Below, in pieces: positions 7,795-14,430 of a stretch of DNA of 16,177 nucleotides. The notes under the pieces are model-generated. The model saw nothing but the letters and a program-made list of their open reading frames with translations, did not search any database and was not told the origin of the DNA. Source of the DNA: Methylococcaceae bacterium UBA4132 (GTDB lineage Bacteria > Pseudomonadota > Gammaproteobacteria > Methylococcales > Methylomonadaceae); contig DFWO01000032.1 of the NCBI GenBank assembly GCA_002380945.1, positions 1 to 16,177 on the forward strand, read 5' to 3'. The translations under genes and the position numbers were made by a program. Every line of letters begins with the position of its first letter. Position 1 is the first letter of the stretch.

Positions 7795-7886
7795 GAGTTA
7801 AAATCCATCACGAGCGACTAAGGAAAATATAACGCTTATTGTACTAATATTTAGCGCGTGTGTTGCCCATTATGCGAGGAAATAAC
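7795..7886. promoter_or_regulatory. Divergent intergenic promoter region
   Basis: The 92 bp between the divergent DUF3301 and GFA-family start codons must hold promoters for both directions. It is AT-rich around 7826-7855 (…TTATTGTACTAATATT…), but I cannot assign firm -10/-35 pairs. On the + strand, GAGGA (7876-7880) sits 6 bp before the ATG at 7887 and fixes the GFA start. Confidence 0.35.
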
Positions 7887-8312
7887 ATGAACCTCCCCCT
7901 TACAGGCGGATGCCTTTGTGGTAAAGTTAGATACCAAATATCAGCATCGCCTATAGATAGCATGAACTGCCATTGTAGAACCTGCCAAAAATGGGTAGGC
8001 ACAGCGTATCTGGCTTTTATGTGGATACCTGCTGATGCACTTACCATCACGGGTGATTACAAAGAATTTACTACCCTCGCCGCCAGCGGTAATAGCGTCT
8101 ATCGGGGTTTCTGTCCTGAATGCGGCACTGCATTATTTGGAAGATACAGCCATTTTACGATGGTTCGCCCTGTGGCTGCCGCCACGCTTGACGATCCGAG
8201 TGTTTTCAACCCCCAAAAAGACATTTGGGTCGCCGATGCCCAGCCGTGGGATATTATGAATCCCGATTTGCCCAAGTATGCAGGTAATCCAGCAAGATCG
8301 ACGAAGCTTTAA
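7887..8312 (+). CDS. GFA family zinc-binding protein
   Basis: This 141-residue protein belongs to the GFA (glutathione-dependent formaldehyde-activating enzyme-like) family, also called CENP-V/GFA. Zinc-binding cysteines are all present: C9 and C11 in GGCLCGKVRY, C28, C30 and C33 in MNCHCRTCQKW, and C76 and C79 in FCPECGTALFGR. The start at 7887 is preferred over an in-frame ATG at 7860 because GAGGA lies 6 bp before it and the family begins just before G-x-C-x-C-G. The named formaldehyde role of the family has been questioned and most members are uncharacterised, so no reaction is assigned. A formaldehyde-handling role would fit a methylotroph, but this is speculation. The carboxylesterase gene follows after 50 bp. 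Confidence 0.9.
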   Translation: MNLPLTGGCLCGKVRYQISASPIDSMNCHCRTCQKWVGTAYLAFMWIPADALTITGDYKEFTTLAASGNSVYRGFCPECGTALFGRYSHFTMVRPVAAATLDDPSVFNPQKDIWVADAQPWDIMNPDLPKYAGNPARSTKL

Positions 8313-8362
8313 CCCCTCGTTGGTCTTTATAACAAGTCCTTAGTAGAGACTAAAACACTTAA

Positions 8363-9043
8363 ATGGAACACACCATGACTTCTGAACTTAGCACAATTGA
8401 AATACAGCCTACAGCCGACCACCAGTATTCTGTTATATGGTTACATGGATTAGGTGCAGACGGTCACGATTTTGAAGATATTGCTCGTGAACTCCATGTA
8501 AACGCCGCGCCACATATTCGTTTTATTTTTCCTAACGCCCCTATTCAAGCTGTCACCATTAATGGCGGTATGGAAATGCGAGCGTGGTACGACATTTTGG
8601 CAATGAACCTAGAGCGCGAAGTGGATATAAACGGCATTTATAAATCCGCAAAATTAATCGAACAACTGATTGAACGTGAACAAAAGCACGGCATTGCTAG
8701 TGAAAACATACTACTGGCTGGCTTTTCCCAAGGCGGGGTCATGGCTTTGCATATCGGTTTAAGATACCCGCACAAATTAGCGGGCATTATCGCCCTATCA
8801 GCCTATTTACCGACACTAACACAACTAAATAACGAAGCGGCTAACGCTAATCAAAATATACCCGTTTTTATGGCACATGGCATATTAGACTCCGTGGTCG
8901 CTATTGAATCAGGCAAAGCGGTATTTGATACGCTTCATGCTCAGGGTCATCCCATTCAATGGCATGACTATGTCATGGAACACGCTGTTTGTATTGAAGA
9001 AATAGAACATATAGCCGCTTTTATTAACAGTATTTTTAAATAG
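8363..9043 (+). CDS. Alpha/beta hydrolase, carboxylesterase/phospholipase type
   Basis: This 226-residue protein belongs to the carboxylesterase II/acyl-protein thioesterase-like family, which cleaves short-chain carboxylic esters or thioesters in the cytoplasm. The oxyanion-hole motif VIWLHGLGADGHDF (24-37) is followed by FIFPNAP (54-60), MRAWYD (72-77), the nucleophile elbow GFSQGG with Ser122, Asp176 in AHGILDSVV and His207 in MEHAVCIEEI. The catalytic triad is therefore complete. MEH replaces the more usual M-G-H before the catalytic His. The start is either 8363 or the ATG four codons later at 8375; GGA at 8365-8367 would serve the latter. Neither has a strong ribosome site. Confidence 0.92.
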   Translation: MEHTMTSELSTIEIQPTADHQYSVIWLHGLGADGHDFEDIARELHVNAAPHIRFIFPNAPIQAVTINGGMEMRAWYDILAMNLEREVDINGIYKSAKLIEQLIEREQKHGIASENILLAGFSQGGVMALHIGLRYPHKLAGIIALSAYLPTLTQLNNEAANANQNIPVFMAHGILDSVVAIESGKAVFDTLHAQGHPIQWHDYVMEHAVCIEEIEHIAAFINSIFK

Positions 9044-9146
9044 ATAGATTGATGGATATAACATTTCTCACAATCACCTGTTTTAAAAAAAAGTCCGATA
9101 AACTAGAATTGGCAAAAACTACATATATGAACGCACAAGTCTTAAC

Positions 9147-10607
9147 GTGAGTCAGCCGTTATTTGATTTACAAGCCTATTTATTGATGAAAAGTCAGCAA
9201 TCACGCACTACCCAAGGCGAAGAGGACTTACTTGCTGCCCATCAACAACTCGTTCATGACTTGGTTGAACGTTATGTGGATGCTTTAGAAGCAACGTACA
9301 AAAGTGAAATTATCAGCTCGGAACTTAGTTCTACTGAAAAACAGCTCACCCGCGTTAAAAGCATGAATGAGCGACAAATGGCGTTAGTGACCGACTTATA
9401 CGAGTTACAAGCGCGGGTTGAAACATTACGCACCAATCTTATCGACAGTCAAAACGATGCCAAGATTGCCTTAGAAAAATTACGCGAACTGACAGGCGAT
9501 GCAGTTACTGATATTCAACCTGTTCGTTTAGACACCACGCAACCTGCCCCCGACGGCGATGTTGATACTTGGATAGAACAAGTAAATCACAGTAACCCCG
9601 ACATCGCGGCACTTAAACATGCGGTTGAATCCGCCGATCAAAGTATTTCTGCTTACCAAGCAGGGCATTTACCACGTCTTGAATTACAAGCGGGGGCTAA
9701 TTACAGTGATACCTCTTTTAATAACCAACAATCACCCCCTTACACTGTAGGTACAGTGGGTGTGCAAGCCGATATGCCACTTTATGAAGGTGGCATTACT
9801 TCGGCTCGTGTTAGAGAAGCCGAAGGGCACAAAGGATTGGGTATTAGTCAATTAGAACAAAAACTACGCGAGATTGAGAAAATAACCCGCGATGCCTATC
9901 TAAACATGGCAACTTCCCCAGCGCGTAGTTTAGCAACCGACCGCCAACTGGAAGCCAGCGAGCAAGCGAAAGCCGCGATGGAAAAAGGCTATGAATTAGG
10001 CGTAGTAACCATTGTTGACTTACTCAACGCGCAAAAACAATTATCCGAAGCGCGAAAAATACAACGCGAAGCGCGATATCGTTATTTTAAAGCGCGTAGT
10101 AACTTATTACAGCAGGCTGGTCGCCTAGATGTTGAAGAACTAGCAAAATTAAATGACTGGTTAGCAACTGATGCTAACGCTGTTAATGAGACGGTTGCAA
10201 CTAAAGCCACTAATAAACCTGCTATCAATGCAGCCGCTCACTCTGCACCTAAACCTATCAAAAGTGCAGCTACAAAGCCTGCCGTTGAATCTGCAAATAA
10301 TCCTACTGATAGGATTGTTAGTAGTCCAGTTACTCCATCTGTACCTAATCCTGTGATAACTGAGGTTACAAAACCTGTCGTTGAACTTGCAAGTAAACTG
10401 ACTGATACGCCTGTTATCAGTACAGCGACTGAACCTGTCATCGAAATCATGACTAAACCTGCTACCAGCACCGCTGCAAATCCCGTTGTCAAATCAGCCA
10501 TTAATAATCACCCACAAGTGAGTGCGGGCGACTGTAGTTCTGTTCATGCCGATTACCGAAATCCCAAATATAAACACTGTTTGGCTTTTACGCCACCACC
10601 AAAATGA
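9147..10607 (+). CDS. TolC-family outer-membrane efflux protein, N-terminally truncated with long C-terminal tail
   Basis: The frame encodes the larger part of a TolC/OEP protein, the outer-membrane channel used by type I secretion and efflux pumps. Recognisable segments are SQPLFDLQAYL (2-12), AERYFDVL-like VERYVDALEA (40-49), LREL(T)G (112-117), AYQAGHLPRLELQAGANYSDTS (169-190), PLYEGGITSARVREAE (211-226) and GYELGVVTIVDLLNAQKQLSEAR (281-303). About 100 residues normally present upstream, including the signal peptide and first helix/strand, are missing. The frame is open back only to a TAA at 9099-9101 (…ERTSLNVSQPLFD still looks homologous), and the complete esterase gene ends at 9043. The GTG at 9147 is the only conventional start. 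Residues 344-460 form a Thr/Pro/Ala/Val-rich tail with imperfect KP(A/V)(V/I)E-type repeats, ending in CSSVHADYRNPKYKHC. It may be a recent 5'-deletion derivative, non-functional as an exported channel. The stop overlaps dtd in ATGA. Confidence 0.8.
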   Translation: MSQPLFDLQAYLLMKSQQSRTTQGEEDLLAAHQQLVHDLVERYVDALEATYKSEIISSELSSTEKQLTRVKSMNERQMALVTDLYELQARVETLRTNLIDSQNDAKIALEKLRELTGDAVTDIQPVRLDTTQPAPDGDVDTWIEQVNHSNPDIAALKHAVESADQSISAYQAGHLPRLELQAGANYSDTSFNNQQSPPYTVGTVGVQADMPLYEGGITSARVREAEGHKGLGISQLEQKLREIEKITRDAYLNMATSPARSLATDRQLEASEQAKAAMEKGYELGVVTIVDLLNAQKQLSEARKIQREARYRYFKARSNLLQQAGRLDVEELAKLNDWLATDANAVNETVATKATNKPAINAAAHSAPKPIKSAATKPAVESANNPTDRIVSSPVTPSVPNPVITEVTKPVVELASKLTDTPVISTATEPVIEIMTKPATSTAANPVVKSAINNHPQVSAGDCSSVHADYRNPKYKHCLAFTPPPK

Positions 10608-11041
10608 TTACTATCATTCAACGCGTGACGAGTGCTAAAGTGACCGTCAATCATCAAAACATCGGACGTATAGACACAGGGATTATGGCGTTGGTAGCGG
10701 TTGAAAAAACCGACACGCCAAAAGAAGCAGAACGCTTGCTAGAACGTATTTTGAACTATCGGATTTTTGCGGATGAACAAGACCGCATGAATTTGAGTTT
10801 GCGTGATATTAATGGCGGCTTATTGTTAGTACCGCAATTCACACTAGCGGCGAATACCCAAAAAGGTAATCGCCCCAGTTTCGTATCAGCCGCACCACCT
10901 GAACAGGGACGTGAATTGTTTAGTTATCTGCAACAACACGCTACAACTATTTATCCTAATGTGCAGTTCGGTGAGTTTGGTGCAGATATGCAGGTGGCTT
11001 TGATTAACAATGGACCTGTCACGTTTACCTTGCGAACGTAG
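10604..11041 (+). CDS. dtd: D-aminoacyl-tRNA deacylase
   Basis: This 145-residue Dtd enzyme hydrolyses the ester bond between D-amino acids (and glycine mischarged on tRNA-Ala) and tRNA, protecting translation. Family marks are the MITIIQRVTSAKVTV start, NYRIFADEQDRMNLSL (51-66), VPQFTLAANTQKGNRPSF (76-93) and the Gly-cis-Pro motif in NNGPVTF (135-141). Length is standard. The position usually occupied by Ser in the SQFTL motif is Pro77 here. The ATG at 10604 lies within the TGA of the tolC-like gene (ATGA), so translation is likely coupled to that gene. This pairing is unusual in my experience. Confidence 0.95.
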   Translation: MITIIQRVTSAKVTVNHQNIGRIDTGIMALVAVEKTDTPKEAERLLERILNYRIFADEQDRMNLSLRDINGGLLLVPQFTLAANTQKGNRPSFVSAAPPEQGRELFSYLQQHATTIYPNVQFGEFGADMQVALINNGPVTFTLRT

Positions 11042-11080
11042 TAATTCAATATAGCAAACGCAGTATTTGTAATTAAAAAA

Positions 11081-11153
11081 CCGTTCACACTGAGCTGTGA
11101 GCTTGTCGAACAGTCGAAGTGTGAATGTGGTTCGACAAGCTCACCACGAACGG
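11081..11153. repeat. REP-like palindromic repeat (GTGAGCTTGTCGAA family)
   Basis: GTGAGCTTGTCGAA (11097-11110) and its perfect complement TTCGACAAGCTCAC (11131-11144) form a 14-bp stem around a 20-base spacer, with outer CCGTTC (11081-11086) and GAACGG (11148-11153) arms. Palindromes built on TTCGACAAGCTCA with CCGTTCGTGG-type ends are dispersed in high copy in many bacterial genomes, so this is probably a REP/MITE-like element. It sits between the convergent dtd and dapB genes. Confidence 0.8.
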
Positions 11154-11179
11154 CATCATTTTATTTCGCTTTAGCTATT

Positions 11180-11209
11180 GAAGTAAAACAGCTAAAGCTG
11201 TTTTACTTC
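11180..11209. terminator. Perfect 14-bp hairpin between convergent dtd and dapB
   Basis: GAAGTAAAACAGCT (11180-11193), AA, then AGCTGTTTTACTTC (11196-11209) form a perfect inverted repeat. It ends 8 bp beyond the dapB stop and lies after dtd, so it is placed to stop transcription from both sides. Only short T runs follow on either strand, so intrinsic termination is plausible but not textbook; RNA end protection is an alternative. Confidence 0.6.
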
Positions 11210-11217
11210 TTTGCATA

Positions 11218-12021
11218 TCAAGACAAACCCAACACGTCCTGCATATCATACAAACCAGGCTCTTTATCGGTTAACCACACCGCCGCCCTTACCGCGCCAT
11301 TGGCAAAGGTCATACGGCTACTAGCTTTGTGAGTGATTTCTAACCGCTCACCCTCGTCAGCAAACATCACGGTATGTTCGCCAACAATATCACCCGCACG
11401 GATAGTAGAAAAACCAATGGTTTTACGATCCCGTTCGCCTGTATTACCTTCCCTGCCGTAAATAGCGCAGTCTTTTAAATCACGTCCTAAGGTATCGGCA
11501 ATCACTTCGCCCATGCGTAATGCGGTACCCGATGGCGCATCGACTTTATGACGATGATGCGCTTCAATGACTTCAATATCGGTGTAATCACCCATCACTT
11601 TGGCAGCCATTGCTAACAATTTTAGCGATAAATTAACGCCGACACTGAAATTAGGCGCAAGTACGATGGCGATTTCTTCAGCGGCTTTGTTAATCTCAGC
11701 TTTTTGATCGTCACTGTAACCCGTTGTACCTATGACCACTTTTTTACCTGCACGGCGGCATTGTTCAATAAACACCATTGACGCATCGGGACGGGTAAAA
11801 TCAATCAGTACATCAAATGAATCCATGACAGCAGCTAAATCATCGACCACCTTAATACCGACCGCGCCAATACCTGCCAATTCGCCTGCATCTTTACCAA
11901 TGGCTATACTGTTTGGACGAGAAATAGCGGTGGCAAGTGTGGCATTTTTTGCTAATAATACTGATTTAAGTAAGCATAAGCCCATGCGCCCTGACGCGCC
12001 TACAATTGCAATTCGAGTCAT
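11218..12021 (-). CDS. dapB: 4-hydroxy-tetrahydrodipicolinate reductase
   Basis: DapB (267 residues) reduces the product of DapA with NAD(P)H in the lysine and meso-diaminopimelate pathway. The N-terminal Rossmann motif is VGASGRMG (7-14); IDFTRPDA (73-80) and GTTGYSDDQ (98-106) follow. The substrate-binding/catalytic segment EAHHRHKVDAPSGTA (153-167) has the catalytic His156 and Lys159. GFSTIRAGDIVGEHTVMF (203-220) is also characteristic. Length matches the family. It starts 3 bp after the dnaJ stop, a dnaJ-dapB arrangement common in gammaproteobacteria. The carAB genes that often follow are not present; dtd converges instead. Confidence 0.96.
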   Translation of the reverse strand: MTRIAIVGASGRMGLCLLKSVLLAKNATLATAISRPNSIAIGKDAGELAGIGAVGIKVVDDLAAVMDSFDVLIDFTRPDASMVFIEQCRRAGKKVVIGTTGYSDDQKAEINKAAEEIAIVLAPNFSVGVNLSLKLLAMAAKVMGDYTDIEVIEAHHRHKVDAPSGTALRMGEVIADTLGRDLKDCAIYGREGNTGERDRKTIGFSTIRAGDIVGEHTVMFADEGERLEITHKASSRMTFANGAVRAAVWLTDKEPGLYDMQDVLGLS

Positions 12022-12024
12022 GGC

Positions 12025-13170
12025 TTAACCTGTCAGTTTATCAAAAAAGTTTTTTACACCATCTATCCATGAAGATTCTTGTGGGCTGTGATGTTTACCG
12101 CTACTGGTCAACGATTCGCCCAATTTTTCCACTAACTCTTTTTGCTCTTTGGTTAAATTGACAGGTGTTTCAACCAGAACCTTGCACAATAAATCCCCGA
12201 CAGGACCGCCGCGCACTTGTTTAACACCTTTGCCGCGTAATCTGAATATTTTGCCTGTTTGGGTTTCAGCAGGGATTTTTAACAATACTTTGCCATCTAG
12301 TGTAGGTACTTCAATTTCATCACCTAAGCAAGCAGTAACAAAACTAATCGGCACTTCACAATACAAATTCGCACCATCACGGTTAAAAATTGCGTGTTGT
12401 TTTACTTGAATATCAATGTACAAATCGCCAGCAGGACCACCGCGTTCACCCGCTTCACCTTCACCCGCTAAACGGATTCTATCGCCTGTATCAACACCCG
12501 CTGGGATTTTTGCTGATAAGGTTTTAGTGTCTTGTACGCGTCCTTGACCATAACACTTACCGCAGGGGTCTTTAATTTGTTTACCTGTACCACGGCAAGT
12601 TGGACAAGCTTGTTGAATAGAAAAGAAGCCTTGCTGCATTCTGACTTGCCCATGACCATGACAAGTCGAGCAGATAACAGGACTAGAGCCTTTTTTAGCC
12701 CCTGAGCCACTACACTCGGTACAGGTCACTAACACAGGAATACGGATTTTCTTTTCAACGCCAGCAACCGCTTCTTCTAAAGTAATTTCTATAGAATGGC
12801 GTAAATCCGAACCGCGTTGCACACCACCATTACTGCGCTGCTGTCTGCCACCACCAAAAATATCACCGAATACATCACCGAAAATATCGCCGAAACCTTC
12901 TGCACCACCGAAGCCACCTCTGCCGCCACCCATTGATGGGTCAACACCTGCGTGTCCAAATTGATCATAAGCGGCGCGTTTTTTAGGATCAGATAGCACT
13001 TCATACGCTTCTTTGATTTGCTTAAACTTCGCTTCAGCTTCCTCGGGATTATCAGCGTTTCTATCGGGATGATATTTCATCGCCTTGCTACGATAACTTT
13101 TCTTAATTTCTGCATCACTGGCGTTACGTTCGACACCCAGTAATTTATAAAAATCTTCTTTTGCTGCCAT
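12025..13170 (-). CDS. dnaJ: Chaperone DnaJ (Hsp40)
   Basis: This 381-residue type I Hsp40 co-chaperone stimulates the ATPase of DnaK and binds unfolded proteins. The J-domain spans about 5-70 with HPD at 34-36. A Gly/Phe-rich stretch follows (about 80-110, with FGDIFGDVFGDIFGGG). The zinc domain begins at Cys150 with four CxxCxGxG repeats: CTECSGSG, CSTCHGHG, CPTCRGTG and CGKCYGQG. The C-terminal substrate-binding and dimerisation domains complete the protein. Length and domains are normal. dnaK and grpE, which usually precede dnaJ, are not upstream; a 247-bp gap and sdhE are there instead. Its own promoter is therefore needed, and a heat-shock-like motif is seen. Confidence 0.97.
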   Translation of the reverse strand: MAAKEDFYKLLGVERNASDAEIKKSYRSKAMKYHPDRNADNPEEAEAKFKQIKEAYEVLSDPKKRAAYDQFGHAGVDPSMGGGRGGFGGAEGFGDIFGDVFGDIFGGGRQQRSNGGVQRGSDLRHSIEITLEEAVAGVEKKIRIPVLVTCTECSGSGAKKGSSPVICSTCHGHGQVRMQQGFFSIQQACPTCRGTGKQIKDPCGKCYGQGRVQDTKTLSAKIPAGVDTGDRIRLAGEGEAGERGGPAGDLYIDIQVKQHAIFNRDGANLYCEVPISFVTACLGDEIEVPTLDGKVLLKIPAETQTGKIFRLRGKGVKQVRGGPVGDLLCKVLVETPVNLTKEQKELVEKLGESLTSSGKHHSPQESSWIDGVKNFFDKLTG

Positions 13171-13198
13171 TGGTTAATAATCTACTGTTAAATTTTCG

Positions 13199-13224
13199 TG
13201 GGGGTTATTATAAAACAGATAAAG
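13199..13224 (-). promoter_or_regulatory. Possible heat-shock (sigma-32-like) promoter of dnaJ
   Basis: On the minus strand CTTTAT (13224-13219) and CCCCCA (13204-13199) are separated by 14 bp, resembling the sigma-32 pattern CTTGAA-N13-17-CCCCAT. The -10-like part ends 28 bp before the dnaJ ATG. A TATAAT (13212-13207) lies inside the spacer and could instead belong to a sigma-70 promoter, though no good -35 accompanies it. The match is partial, so this is a suggestion. Confidence 0.3.
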
Positions 13225-13359
13225 CGGTATCCATCATAAATGCTCATGTATCGAGAAATCCTATCCGCTGGTAGTTTTTTGAAGTTAATTCTGCTCAGAT
13301 AGTGAGGCAAAGATATAGTAGCTAATTAGCAGAATATCAACCCGTATTAGGAGTTTTAT

Positions 13360-13404
13360 ATGTCACTACCCGTAGGTGCGAATGAATTCGCACTTACAAT
13401 GTAG
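13360..13404 (+). other. Short ORF with a strong ribosome site, interrupted by a palindromic repeat
   Basis: AGGAG (13349-13353) lies 6 bp before an ATG at 13360, giving a 14-codon frame (MSLPVGANEFALTM) that ends at TAG 13402-13404. From codon 5 onward it is made of the palindromic repeat at 13372-13397. This looks like the start of a former gene whose body was lost or displaced when the repeat arrived. A real leader peptide cannot be excluded. Confidence 0.3.
13372..13397. repeat. Palindromic intergenic repeat (GGTGCGAAT family)
   Basis: GTGCGAAT (13376-13383), GA, ATTCGCAC (13386-13393) form an 8-bp perfect stem extended by GTAG/TTAC with one G-T pair. Palindromes of the type GTAGGTGCGAAT-ATTCGCAC are dispersed in several bacterial genomes. 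It lies 20 bp beyond the sdhE stop, in the 247-bp gap before dnaJ. The rest of this gap (13171-13371) holds the dnaJ promoter region and no other gene. Confidence 0.6.
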
Positions 13405-13417
13405 CTGACAATTTGAT

Positions 13418-13615
13418 TTACGGTTTTACGCGCCAAGCCCCACTAACAAGAGCCGCCAACAACGCATCATCTTCCAAACGCAATAACTCGGCAAAGCGTG
13501 TCTTTTCAGCCGTATCTGCTATCAAATAATCAGTAGCTAAATAATTTTCCAGCAATAAATCCAGCTCTTTCATACCGCGCCGACATTGCCACTTCAGCTT
13601 TGCCAGTTCGTTCAC
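13418..13615 (-). CDS. sdhE: FAD assembly factor SdhE (succinate dehydrogenase assembly factor 2 family)
   Basis: This 65-residue protein carries the SdhE signature WQCRRGMKELDLLLENYL (9-26), with the invariant R-G-x-x-E-L-D. SdhE promotes covalent attachment of FAD to SdhA. The protein is short for the family, which is usually about 80-95 residues: the C-terminal helix after LLRLEDDALLAALVSGAWRVKP is missing or reduced. It starts with GTG inside the sdhB stop codon (GTGA, 4-bp overlap), so it is translationally coupled to sdhB. The palindromic repeat just after the stop raises the possibility that the 3' end was changed by a repeat insertion. Confidence 0.88.
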   Translation of the reverse strand: MNELAKLKWQCRRGMKELDLLLENYLATDYLIADTAEKTRFAELLRLEDDALLAALVSGAWRVKP

Positions 13616-14391
13616 TGTCTTTGAATCAGCAGTTTTTTAATTTCAGCAATAGCTTTGGCAGGATTTAAATCCTTAGGGCAAGTGTCGGTACAGTTCATGA
13701 TGGTATGGCATCGGTAGAGTTTGAACGGATCTTCCAGTTCATCTAAACGCTCGCCTGTGGTTTCATCACGGCTATCGACCAACCAACGGTAGGCTTGCAA
13801 TAACACCGCAGGACCTAAATAACGTTCGCTGTTCCACCAATAACTGGGGCAACTGGTGGAACAGCACGCGCACAATACACAATCATATAAACCGTCTAAT
13901 TTGGCGCGGTCTTCTTTGCTTTGTAGACGTTCAGAATCAGCGGGTGCTGGGGTTTGTGTCTCAAGCCACGGTTTGATAGAGCTGTATTGCGCATAAAAAT
14001 GACTTAAATCAGCAACTAAATCTTTCACTACCGCCATGTGTGGTAATGGAAAAATTTTGATGGTATCAGGATAAGAGTCGATGGCTTTGGTACAAACTAA
14101 AGTGTTTTTGCCGTTGACCATCATGGCGCACGAACCACATACACCTTCGCGACAAGAACGGCGAAAAGTGAGCGTGCTGTCAATATCGTTTTTAATTTTT
14201 AAAATAGCATCCAATACCATCGGACCACAATCATCCATATCTACTTCGTAAATATCAATGCGTGGATTCTCGCCCGAATCAGGATTCCAACGATAGACTT
14301 CAAAACGGCGCACGTTTTTTGCGCCTTTGCGAGCTTTAAAGGTTTTACCCGCCGTTAATACTGAGTTTTTGGGTAGGGTGAATTCAGCCAT
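13612..14391 (-). CDS. sdhB: Succinate dehydrogenase iron-sulfur subunit
   Basis: SdhB (259 residues) passes electrons from the FAD of SdhA to ubiquinone through three iron-sulfur clusters, linking the TCA cycle to respiration. The [2Fe-2S] cysteines are C80, C85, C88 and C100 (SCREGVCGSCAMMVNGKNTLVC pattern). [4Fe-4S] ligands are in CVLCACCSTSC (171-181), and CHTIMNCTDTCPKDLNP (228-244) completes the [3Fe-4S] and [4Fe-4S] sites. The ~20-residue N-terminal extension before RRFEVYRW makes it longer than the E. coli protein and closer to alphaproteobacterial/mitochondrial lengths. GAGAG lies about 9 bp before the ATG. The gene upstream is a thiol reductase rather than sdhA, 39 bp away; sdhC, sdhD and sdhA are not in the window. 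Confidence 0.95.
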   Translation of the reverse strand: MAEFTLPKNSVLTAGKTFKARKGAKNVRRFEVYRWNPDSGENPRIDIYEVDMDDCGPMVLDAILKIKNDIDSTLTFRRSCREGVCGSCAMMVNGKNTLVCTKAIDSYPDTIKIFPLPHMAVVKDLVADLSHFYAQYSSIKPWLETQTPAPADSERLQSKEDRAKLDGLYDCVLCACCSTSCPSYWWNSERYLGPAVLLQAYRWLVDSRDETTGERLDELEDPFKLYRCHTIMNCTDTCPKDLNPAKAIAEIKKLLIQRQ

Positions 14392-14430
14392 GCGTAAAAT
14401 CTCTCTGTCGGTGAAAATTAGTTAAGAAGT

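Noticed and set aside
10180..10530. Repetitive DNA in the tail of the tolC-like gene as a tandem repeat or CRISPR
   Set aside because: The KP-containing units vary in length and sequence and have no constant repeat or spacer; it is better described as low-complexity coding sequence.
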